A stretch of 12,124 bases of DNA from an uncultured Eubacteriales bacterium (lineage in GTDB: Bacteria > Bacillota > Clostridia > Peptostreptococcales > Anaerovoracaceae). Where the stretch lies: assembly GCA_900542245.1 (NCBI GenBank), contig UQMQ01000070.1:1-12124 (forward strand). Reading direction: 5' to 3'. A model generated the notes under the pieces. The model made no database searches, was not told the DNA's origin, and worked only from the letters and a program-made list of their open reading frames with translations. This document shows positions 6,716-12,124 of the stretch, in pieces. Position numbers and translations under genes: made by a program. Every line of letters begins with the position of its first letter. Positions within the stretch are counted from its first letter, which is position 1.

Positions 6716-6796
6716 GCATGCGAGCCGATTTGTCAAGCAGAAATTTTTGCGCGATACATACCGAAGGCAACTTCAGTTGACAAAGGAGACTTTTTG

Positions 6797-8308
6797 ATGA
6801 ATGAACAAAATCCCGCTCAGGCACAGAACCATTCTCTGAGCTTCACCAAGCTGACCGCCATGATCATCGGTTCGACCATCGGCGGCGGTATTTTTACAAC
6901 GGCAGGCGATATGGCTGCAAGCGGCGCGCATACCGGCAGTGTTCTCATCGGCTGGGCAATCTGCGGCATCGGCATGTTCTGCCTGATGATGTGCTTCTTC
7001 GGGCTCAACCGTGTGCGCCCCGATCTGACCAACGGGATCTACAGCTATGCCAAGGAGGGCTTCGGCGAATTTGTCGGCTTCAACTCCGCCTGGGGCTATT
7101 GGGTCAGCGCACTCCTGTGCAATGTTTCTTATACAACTTTGCTGTTTGGCGCGATCGGTCATTTCTTCCCGATCTTCGGCGACGGCAACAATCTGCTCTC
7201 GATCGTCTGTGCCTCTGTTATCATCTGGTTGCTCAACGCTCTGATTCTGCGGGGCGTGCAGGAGGCAGCCGCGCTCAATGTCATTACCACCATCGCCAAG
7301 CTGATCCCGATCCTGCTTTTTGTCATCGCCGTCATCTTTTTCGGCGCGTTCCGTCCTGCTGTTTTTATGGAGAACTTTTGGGGCGCGGACACGCCCGGCG
7401 CGCCGGATATCTCCACGCAGATCAAAGCGACCACCTCCGCAACCGTCTGGTCCTTCATCGGCGTGGAGGGTGCGGTCGTACTTTCCGCGCGCGCCAAGCA
7501 TTCCGCGGACGTCGGCAAGGCTTCGCTGACCGGATTCCTCGGCATCTTCGCGATCTATGTGCTCGTTGCCATTCTCAGTATGGGCGTACTCCCTACCGAA
7601 GAACTCGCCAGCCTCAAAAGTCCGCAGATGGCAGGTATCCTGCAGGTGGTCATCGGCCCCTGGGGCGCCGCTATTGTCAACATTGGCGTGATTCTTTCGC
7701 TGGCGGGTGCGCTGCTCGGCTGGACGATCCTAGCCGCCGACTGTCCGTACTCCGCCGCGCGGCAGGGCGTGTTCCTCAAGGCTTTCGCGCGTGCCAACCC
7801 AAACGGCTCGCCGTCATTCGCCCTCTATCTGACCAACGGACTGGTGCAGCTGTTTCTGATCGTCATCTTTTTCAGCGCCTCCACCTATCAGGTCTTTTAC
7901 ACGTTCAGCACGACGATGATCATGATTCCGTACTTTCTGAGCGCGCTGTACTATCTGAAGGTCACGCTGCGCGGGGAAGGTTTTGTACGCGGGAGAAAAT
8001 CTCCTACTCCCGGTTCTGACTCCGATGCGAACACCGCCGCACGCGGCGGTTCGCTGGCAACCGCTCGTTTCTTCGCGATCATCGGCACCGCCTACGGCAT
8101 CTGGATGCTCTACTCGTCCGGATTGGAGCTGACTTTCGTCGCCTGCATCCTCTACGCGCCGGGCATTCTCGTCTATGCCCTCGGCAAAAAAGAAAGAGGA
8201 CGTCCTGTCTTCGAACGTCCTTATGAAATGGTCCTTGCAATCGCTTTGGTCGTGCTCGCGCTGATCGCGATCTTCATGATCGCCACAGGCCGCATCCGGC
8301 CGTTTTAA
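6797..8308 (+). CDS. arcD: Basic amino-acid antiporter, probable arginine/ornithine exchanger (APC type)
   Basis: This is a 503-residue inner-membrane protein with about 12-13 hydrophobic segments. TM1 carries GSTIGGGIF (residues 25-33), the substrate-carboxylate motif. The segment FIGVEGAVVLSARAK, followed by DVGKAS, is the hallmark of the basic amino-acid/polyamine antiporter group (arginine:ornithine, arginine:agmatine, lysine). Exchange of arginine for ornithine would feed the arginine deiminase pathway, but no arcA, arcB or arcC gene lies in the window, so the exact substrate pair is inference. The ATG at 6797 is preferred over the TTG at 6794: AAAGGAG (6782-6788) lies 8 nt before it. 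The C-terminal part has a polar insert rich in Ser, Asp and Ala before the last three helices. It is transcribed divergently from gntR. Confidence 0.87.
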   Translation: MNEQNPAQAQNHSLSFTKLTAMIIGSTIGGGIFTTAGDMAASGAHTGSVLIGWAICGIGMFCLMMCFFGLNRVRPDLTNGIYSYAKEGFGEFVGFNSAWGYWVSALLCNVSYTTLLFGAIGHFFPIFGDGNNLLSIVCASVIIWLLNALILRGVQEAAALNVITTIAKLIPILLFVIAVIFFGAFRPAVFMENFWGADTPGAPDISTQIKATTSATVWSFIGVEGAVVLSARAKHSADVGKASLTGFLGIFAIYVLVAILSMGVLPTEELASLKSPQMAGILQVVIGPWGAAIVNIGVILSLAGALLGWTILAADCPYSAARQGVFLKAFARANPNGSPSFALYLTNGLVQLFLIVIFFSASTYQVFYTFSTTMIMIPYFLSALYYLKVTLRGEGFVRGRKSPTPGSDSDANTAARGGSLATARFFAIIGTAYGIWMLYSSGLELTFVACILYAPGILVYALGKKERGRPVFERPYEMVLAIALVVLALIAIFMIATGRIRPF

Positions 8309-8419
8309 GCTTTTGTCCCACAGCAACAAGGTATCTGCTGCGATCGGTTGATGCCCTGCGTCTGCCTGCTTTACGTGCATCGCCTATCCGCAATACGCGC
8401 TTCTTTCATACAGCGGCGG
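8309..8419. other. Convergent intergenic gap, no feature seen
   Basis: These 111 nt separate two genes that point at each other. I see no hairpin followed by a T-run on either strand and no coding sequence, so transcription of one may read into the other. Confidence 0.4.
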
Positions 8420-9076
8420 CTAGTCCGTTTCTGCACCGGTCTCCGCTGTGCTTTCTTCTTTCGGCACATGCGTGCGCGACGCTGCGGATTCTGTCTCACC
8501 TAGTTCCGGCTGCGGTTCCTGTACACATCTGCGCAGGTCAAACAGCGCTTTGATCAGGCAGAAGCCAAACACCACATAGATAACACCAAGTACAGCGAGC
8601 ACATAGCCCCAGACTTCCGAAAGCCATGGATAGAAAGTAGTGAGCAGCATCACGATTGTGAGCAGCACCGTCTGCCATGTACGATAGGTCAAAAGCTTCG
8701 CATCCAGCCCGCGCCCGTTCGGCTGGAATTTCGCCGCGATTGCCGCCAGATTCGTCACGAACTGAAACTGAAAATACAGATTGACTAACCCGGTAAGCAA
8801 GTCTAAAATCTGCCATCGTCCGCTAATCTGCAGCCCCATCCAGCTCATCAGCCAATCTGCCGCATTCCACAAAAGCAGCATCACGCCCAGCGTATAGATG
8901 AGCGTCAATTCCCATTCCGCATCGCGCAGCTGCGCGATCGCTGCCAAAAACAGGATGTAGCCGACAAACGCAGGCAACAGACTGATGTGATTGATGTTGA
9001 TATTGAAATATAGGAAAATATACCCCCATGCGGCGCGCAAGAGACCGCTGCGTATTCTCTCAAGCTCTGTCGTCAT
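8420..9076 (-). CDS. Unidentified multi-spanning membrane protein in the blaI-blaR1 operon
   Basis: The 218-residue product has about six hydrophobic segments between residues 12 and 185, with a SLLPAFVGYILFLAAIA segment near the start. It ends in a polar, acidic tail of about 30 residues. I do not recognise the family. The ATG at 9074-9076 overlaps the TGA of the upstream blaR1-like gene (4-nt overlap), and GGAGGGGG precedes it, so the two are translationally coupled. The upstream open extension to 9154 lies inside blaR1 and is not used. Its place as third gene of a BlaI/BlaR1-type operon, where a beta-lactamase or resistance gene often sits, makes it a candidate effector or helper of that sensing system. 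Confidence 0.8.
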   Translation of the reverse strand: MTTELERIRSGLLRAAWGYIFLYFNININHISLLPAFVGYILFLAAIAQLRDAEWELTLIYTLGVMLLLWNAADWLMSWMGLQISGRWQILDLLTGLVNLYFQFQFVTNLAAIAAKFQPNGRGLDAKLLTYRTWQTVLLTIVMLLTTFYPWLSEVWGYVLAVLGVIYVVFGFCLIKALFDLRRCVQEPQPELGETESAASRTHVPKEESTAETGAETD

Positions 9077-11082
9077 TTCGTTTCCCCCTCCTGCAAACGC
9101 AAGGTCAGCTGCGCTGCGAGACTGCCGTTGAGATACAGATTCGCTGCATAGCACTGCGGCACTTCCGGCTTGGCTGTCGGGTCCAGATCCCCGCCACCTC
9201 CGCCGACACGCACCGTATCAGTCAAGCCATCTTCCAGATTTCGGCTTACCCAGATCGGACCGTCCGTACTGCTGCCGCCTTCATTTCCATTGCCGCTGAC
9301 CTCCGGCAATCCTGCTCGTACCGCCTCGACCGTTTCTCCGGCATAGACCGGCGCCGTCGCAATGCCGATATTCTTGATCTTTCTGCCGCTTTCCGCATCG
9401 CCGACATTGGTATAGCAAAGATTCGCCATAGCGATCACGCGACTGAACTGTGTGTGCGGACGCGGCACAGTATCATAGGTCGTACTTTCGTAGATCACAC
9501 CGTCTTTGCCGTAATTCTCGACCGTTGCGACCGTCTGCAGCCTTACTTCCGTGCGGATATCCTGCGCTTCTGCTGCATAGACGATGCTCGGCAGTTCCTC
9601 ACTGCCCCAGGTGGGCATGCCTATGTGTACTTCAGCCAGCCTGATATCCTCTAAAGGTTCCACTACCCAACGGCTGCCTTCTTTTTTAACTCTGAGATTC
9701 TGTACTGCCACAAACCGATTGTCCTCTTTCGGACCCAACCCGTTTCGCTGCAAGCCATTGTATGGCATAACCAACAGTCCGGTATACGCATTCTCCCCGC
9801 ATGCGCGGAGGTTATAAATGTAATAGCCCTCTTTCCTGTCGAACCAGGCGTGCAGACCGAAACCACCCTCCGGCTGCCAGCTATAGTCTCCGGTCTGTGT
9901 CATCGTCCGCCAGATCTCCGCCTGCATCGCTGCAGGCGCGCACATATAGCGATAGACCCCGCTATCCTCTAGCATCGATTTCGCATAGGTATCGAGCGCA
10001 CCTGCATAGGTCGTGCAAGGCGTGGTTTTGGCAGCCGCCAGCTCTGCCTGCGGCCACCGCCCCTCGGCACGCGCTGCCTCCGGCTGCGTGCCGATGACCA
10101 TCGAAAAAGCCAGCACTAAAATCATACAGCCGGAAACCAAGCGCATGCCCTGCGGATATTTTTTGAATCTGGCGATTGCCTCGATGCGGCGGCGGATATT
10201 GCTGCCGCCGTTGTTGATACAGGTGCTGCCCGGTGTCCGGGCAAATTTTTCGTTTGCCATAGACAACAGGATTCTCCCGTAATCGCGCCGCGCCTCACCC
10301 TCCAGATGCTCCAGCACATACTGATCGCAGCGTGACTCCATATCATTCAGCGCGCGGTCGGCGCAGTAAGCCAGCAGCGGGTTGCACCAGTGGATACAGC
10401 GCAGCAGACAGATCAGCGCACTCCAAAAGGTATCCCGATGCTTCAAATGAAACAGCTCATGCAGCAGCACCTTTTCGTCCATCGCATCGGTGCTTTCTCC
10501 GCGCTCTGCCGCATATGCCTTGTCTTGGGTGGTGCTGTTCGCCTCCGCCCTTGCCGGAATGGCCAGCACCGGACGCAAGATGCCGCATACGAACGCGCTC
10601 GGCAAATCGCTGACCTCCACAACGCGGCAAAGCTTCAGATCATGTGCGTCCGCGATCTGCTCGATGCGCGCGAGGCGTTCCCCCTGCACCGTCCGTCCGC
10701 GGCGCAGAAGCTGCCGCAGGCTTATATAGGAAAGCATGTATTTCGCCGCGAAAAAAATCACGCCGGCGGTATACAGCACAAAGAGCCAGCCGCTCACTGT
10801 CGTCGGGATCGCCTTGACAAACGGCAGGGGGAAATAGACCTGTGTAAAGCCGAAATCTCCGCACCATGCCTTGAGCATCTCAATCGGGACCTGCCAGTGA
10901 ACGAGCACATAGCGTCCATGATAGCCTGCCGGGAGCAGCAGCATCAGCGCGAGCACGCTCCAAACGGCGAACTGCCACTTCGGCGGTAGTTTGTCCTGAA
11001 ACAGCGCTTTGAGCAGGAGGAGAAGCGCGGCGACGCCGGAGGCGGTCAGGGTTTGCAGTAAAAACGCCCATAAATCAAACAT
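9073..11082 (-). CDS. BlaR1/MecR1-type M56 membrane metalloprotease sensor with unusual outer domain
   Basis: This is a 669-residue sensor-transducer. Membrane helices fall near residues 5-25, 37-58, 98-120 and 314-332. The zinc protease site is HELFH (208-212), with E249 in NDMESRCD as the likely third ligand. In BlaR1/MecR1, signal binding outside the cell activates this site, which leads to loss of the BlaI/MecI repressor. Here the outer part (about 333-669) is not a recognisable penicillin-binding domain: I find no STxK/SxN/KTG set, and the lone SGRK (565-568) is not in a convincing context. It is rich in Gly, Tyr and Thr, with VRVGGGGGD (624-632) near the end. The ATG at 11080-11082 lies 3 nt after the blaI stop and follows GGAGGTG. 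The signal is unknown. Confidence 0.9.
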   Translation of the reverse strand: MFDLWAFLLQTLTASGVAALLLLLKALFQDKLPPKWQFAVWSVLALMLLLPAGYHGRYVLVHWQVPIEMLKAWCGDFGFTQVYFPLPFVKAIPTTVSGWLFVLYTAGVIFFAAKYMLSYISLRQLLRRGRTVQGERLARIEQIADAHDLKLCRVVEVSDLPSAFVCGILRPVLAIPARAEANSTTQDKAYAAERGESTDAMDEKVLLHELFHLKHRDTFWSALICLLRCIHWCNPLLAYCADRALNDMESRCDQYVLEHLEGEARRDYGRILLSMANEKFARTPGSTCINNGGSNIRRRIEAIARFKKYPQGMRLVSGCMILVLAFSMVIGTQPEAARAEGRWPQAELAAAKTTPCTTYAGALDTYAKSMLEDSGVYRYMCAPAAMQAEIWRTMTQTGDYSWQPEGGFGLHAWFDRKEGYYIYNLRACGENAYTGLLVMPYNGLQRNGLGPKEDNRFVAVQNLRVKKEGSRWVVEPLEDIRLAEVHIGMPTWGSEELPSIVYAAEAQDIRTEVRLQTVATVENYGKDGVIYESTTYDTVPRPHTQFSRVIAMANLCYTNVGDAESGRKIKNIGIATAPVYAGETVEAVRAGLPEVSGNGNEGGSSTDGPIWVSRNLEDGLTDTVRVGGGGGDLDPTAKPEVPQCYAANLYLNGSLAAQLTLRLQEGETK

Positions 11083-11085
11083 CCG

Positions 11086-11448
11086 CTACACCTCCATTTC
11101 ATCCAGCAGCTTGCGCAGACGCTCCCGCTCCGCAGGCGTGATCTTCTCTTCTTTCAAAAAAGCCGCAATCAAGTCCCCCGTCGCGCCGCTGTAGACCCGC
11201 TCTACGAAGCTCTTTCGTTCCTGCTCTCGGCAGCTTTCCTGATCCGGCACCGCTCGGTATTGATGCGGCGTAAGCGTCTTGTCGATTGCCACCAGCCCCT
11301 TGCCTTCCATGCGTGTCAAATAGGTCAGCACCGTATTGCGGCTCCATCCGGTCTCCGGCTGCAGCCGCTGTACCAGCGTCCCCAGCTCCGCGCCGCCCGT
11401 CTCCCAGAGCGCGCGCAGCACCATCCATTCCCGTTCCGATAAGTTCAT
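11086..11448 (-). CDS. blaI: BlaI/MecI/CopY-family repressor
   Basis: This is a 120-residue repressor of normal family length. The winged helix spans residues of about 1-70: LSEREWMVLRALWE, GWSRNTVLTYLTRMEGKGLV as recognition region, then HQYRAV as wing. A C-terminal helical dimerisation part follows, where BlaR1-type signalling leads to cleavage. The ATG at 11446-11448 follows GGAGG (11456-11460) at 7 nt. A second ATG just after the Shine-Dalgarno belongs to another frame and lacks spacing. Two TACTACA-type palindromes in the promoter indicate that it represses its own operon, including the M56 sensor and the membrane protein. The gene symbol gives the family; the signal need not be a beta-lactam. 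Confidence 0.93.
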   Translation of the reverse strand: MNLSEREWMVLRALWETGGAELGTLVQRLQPETGWSRNTVLTYLTRMEGKGLVAIDKTLTPHQYRAVPDQESCREQERKSFVERVYSGATGDLIAAFLKEEKITPAERERLRKLLDEMEV

Positions 11449-11459
11449 CTCTCATCCTC

Positions 11460-11471
11460 CTACAAGTGTAG
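11460..11471. promoter_or_regulatory. BlaI-type operator 1
   Basis: CTACAAGTGTAG is a perfect dyad of the BlaI/MecI class. It lies between the predicted start point and the blaI Shine-Dalgarno and touches the latter. Its centre is 29 bp from that of operator 2, close to three helical turns, which would allow two repressor dimers on one face of the DNA. Confidence 0.8.
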
Positions 11472-11485
11472 TATCGCTTGCCTAT

Positions 11486-11514
11486 ATACTACAACTGTAG
11501 TACGCATTTGTCAA
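11486..11514 (-). promoter_or_regulatory. Sigma-A promoter of the blaI-blaR1-membrane protein operon
   Basis: The minus strand shows TTGACA (11509-11514), a 17-nt spacer and TAGTAT (11486-11491). The -35 is perfect and the -10 matches 4 of 6. Predicted start near 11479, about 30 nt before the blaI ATG. Confidence 0.8.
11487..11502. promoter_or_regulatory. BlaI-type operator 2
   Basis: TACTACAACTGTAGTA is a perfect 7+7 palindrome around AC, matching the known BlaI/MecI operator core TACTACA/TGTAGTA. It covers the -10 box and part of the spacer, so bound repressor would block RNA polymerase directly. Confidence 0.9.
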
Positions 11515-11664
11515 TCACCTTTTCATCTGTGTCAGGATAGTTTTAACTTCCGGCGTTGAATCATTGAGCTGTTCCGGCACAAGCGAGGCGCAGCCTGCAA
11601 GAAACTTGCGGAAGCGCACAGCATCGGTGATACTGCCTGCCCAAGAGACCATCAGATGACTAAC
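11515..11664 (-). pseudogene. Probable 3' remnant of an unidentified gene
   Basis: About 50 codons, reading SHLMVSWAGS to the stop at 11515-11517 (ending ILTQMKR), look like real coding sequence in codon choice and in their mix of residues. The frame continues upstream only into the AT-rich promoter of the toxin-antitoxin module, where the codons stop looking protein-like (nominal start at 11715). No ribosome site precedes any start. I do not recognise the family. It may be the tail of a gene whose front was lost when the toxin-antitoxin module arrived. A small real protein or chance frame remains possible. Confidence 0.35.
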
Positions 11665-11666
11665 GC

Positions 11667-11704
11667 TTGACTTTTTGCGTATAATAGAATATGATTGTAT
11701 TATA
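11667..11704 (+). promoter_or_regulatory. Promoter and likely operator of the toxin-antitoxin module
   Basis: TTGACT (11667-11672), a 17-nt spacer and TATGAT (11690-11695) form a good sigma-A promoter. TATAATA (11680-11686) and TATTATA (11698-11704) form a 7-bp inverted repeat across the -10 box. That is a likely site for autorepression by the antitoxin, as is usual for RelB/DinJ-type modules. Confidence 0.6.
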
Positions 11705-11738
11705 AACCAACACAATTATATTTGAAAGGAGTGCTTTT

Positions 11739-12059
11739 ATGGCTACAAGTGTTATGCAGGTGCGTGTTGACGAAGATCTCCGCGCTAAGGCTGCCGCTGT
11801 CTACGAGGAACTCGGCATCGACCTTCCTACCGCTATCCGAATGTTTTTGAAGCGCTCTGTCGTGGTAAATGGCGTTCCCTTTTCCATGACGTTGCCCAAG
11901 CAGGAATATAGAGCTGACCGGGCGATCCGTGCCGTGAAAAGTCTGAGTGAAGCCGCACAGCAGAACGGCACGGCCGATATGTCGCTGGATGAGATCAATG
12001 CTGAAATTGCAGCGACCCGGGCTGATCGTGCGTCAAGAAATGCTCGAAACGGAGCGTAA
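11739..12059 (+). CDS. RelB/DinJ-family antitoxin
   Basis: This is a 106-residue antitoxin. The N-terminus VMQVRVDEDLRAKAAAVYEELGIDLPTAIRMFLKRSVVVNGVPF is the ribbon-helix-helix DNA-binding and dimerisation domain typical of RelB/DinJ proteins (residues of about 5-48). The charged, flexible C-terminal half, rich in Ala, Arg and Asp, would wrap the toxin. AAAGGAG (11725-11731) precedes the ATG by 7 nt. It is followed after 2 nt by a PIN-domain gene. DinJ-like antitoxins often pair with YafQ/RelE-type toxins, so a PIN partner is less usual, though known. Confidence 0.9.
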   Translation: MATSVMQVRVDEDLRAKAAAVYEELGIDLPTAIRMFLKRSVVVNGVPFSMTLPKQEYRADRAIRAVKSLSEAAQQNGTADMSLDEINAEIAATRADRASRNARNGA

Positions 12060-12061
12060 CC

Positions 12062-12124
12062 ATGAAATACTATGTTGTACTTGATACGAATGTAGTGGTT
12101 TCCGCTCTGTTTAACATTTCCTCC
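12062..12124 (+). CDS. PIN-domain toxin, N-terminal part (cut by window end)
   Basis: Twenty-one codons are visible: MKYYVVLDTNVVVSALFNIS and one more Ser. The VVLDTNVVVSAL segment is the first strand of PIN nucleases, with D8 as the first metal-binding acidic residue. The rest lies outside the window. It starts 2 nt after the antitoxin stop and takes its ribosome site (GGAGCG) from the antitoxin's last codons, a coupled layout typical of toxin-antitoxin pairs. It would be an RNA-cleaving toxin held inactive by the upstream antitoxin. Confidence 0.85.
   Translation, partial: MKYYVVLDTNVVVSALFNISS

Noticed and set aside
6768..6779. CAACTTCAGTTG palindrome before the antiporter
   Set aside because: A 5-bp arm dyad is too short to separate from chance; it is next to the ribosome site but has no further support.
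6773..7501. Minus-strand open frame of 242 codons opposite the antiporter
   Set aside because: It is rich in Asp, Glu, Gln and His, as is typical of the antisense of membrane-protein genes, and has no recognisable domain.
6991..8019. Plus-strand open frame of 342 codons in another frame of the antiporter
   Set aside because: Arg-, Gln- and His-rich out-of-frame translation of a gene with clear APC motifs.
7814..8380. Minus-strand open frame of 188 codons
   Set aside because: Same antisense pattern over the antiporter's end; no ribosome site or domain.
10390..10989. Plus-strand open frame of 199 codons opposite the BlaR1-like gene
   Set aside because: Antisense of the conserved HELFH protease region, with an unlikely composition.
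11099..11455. Alternative minus-strand frame overlapping blaI
   Set aside because: Its ATG directly abuts the Shine-Dalgarno, the protein is Gly/Ala-rich without a domain, and the blaI frame has clear family motifs.
1..12124. CRISPR array, tRNA, rRNA, riboswitch or insertion sequence
   Set aside because: I saw no regularly spaced repeats, cloverleaf-like segment, transposase reading frame or recognisable riboswitch core; no search tool was available.

Overview
The window looks like a chromosomal stretch of an anaerobic, amino-acid-using Bacillota bacterium (Clostridia or Negativicutes are my best guesses). The reasons are AGGAGG-type ribosome sites, a BlaI/BlaR1-type regulatory pair with classic TACTACA operators, a YtrA-type GntR/ABC operon, two APC amino-acid transporters, and a sigma-54 activator tied to amino-acid or peptide use. 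Base composition looks slightly above 50% GC by eye (not computed). No rRNA, tRNA, CRISPR array or complete insertion sequence is visible.

Region 1 (1-3500, all minus strand) holds the start of an APC amino-acid permease (cut by the window edge), a sigma-54-dependent activator, and an M55 D-aminopeptidase (DppA-like). The most interesting point is that the permease and the peptidase each have their own near-consensus -24/-12 sigma-54 promoter (235-249 and 3473-3487). The permease promoter lies inside the last codons of the activator gene. The activator has intact Walker A, GAFTGA and Walker B motifs. The locus therefore reads as a self-contained regulon: an activator senses something, probably a D-amino acid, peptide or related metabolite, and switches on an importer and a D-peptide-cleaving enzyme. 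The activator has an unfamiliar N-terminal sensory region and a winged-helix-like C-terminus in place of the usual Fis helix-turn-helix.

Region 2 (about 3521-6720) starts with a 3' remnant of a membrane-protein gene on the plus strand. A minus-strand operon follows: gntR (YtrA type), ABC ATPase, ABC-2 type permease. An AT-rich intergenic region with nested dyads separates gntR from the divergent gene.

Region 3 (6797-8308, plus) is a full-length basic amino-acid antiporter of the arginine/ornithine (ArcD, APC-type) group, with no other arc genes beside it here.

Region 4 (8420-11514, minus) is a tight three-gene operon: blaI-type repressor, BlaR1-type M56 sensor protease, and an unidentified multi-spanning membrane protein whose start overlaps the blaR1 stop by 4 nt. 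The promoter has a perfect TTGACA -35 box and two BlaI-type palindromes. The sensor has no recognisable beta-lactam-binding domain; its roughly 335-residue outer domain is of unknown type.

Region 5 (11515-12124) has a probable 3' remnant of another gene (minus), then a plus-strand toxin-antitoxin module. A RelB/DinJ-type antitoxin is followed 2 nt later by the start of a PIN-domain toxin, cut by the window end.
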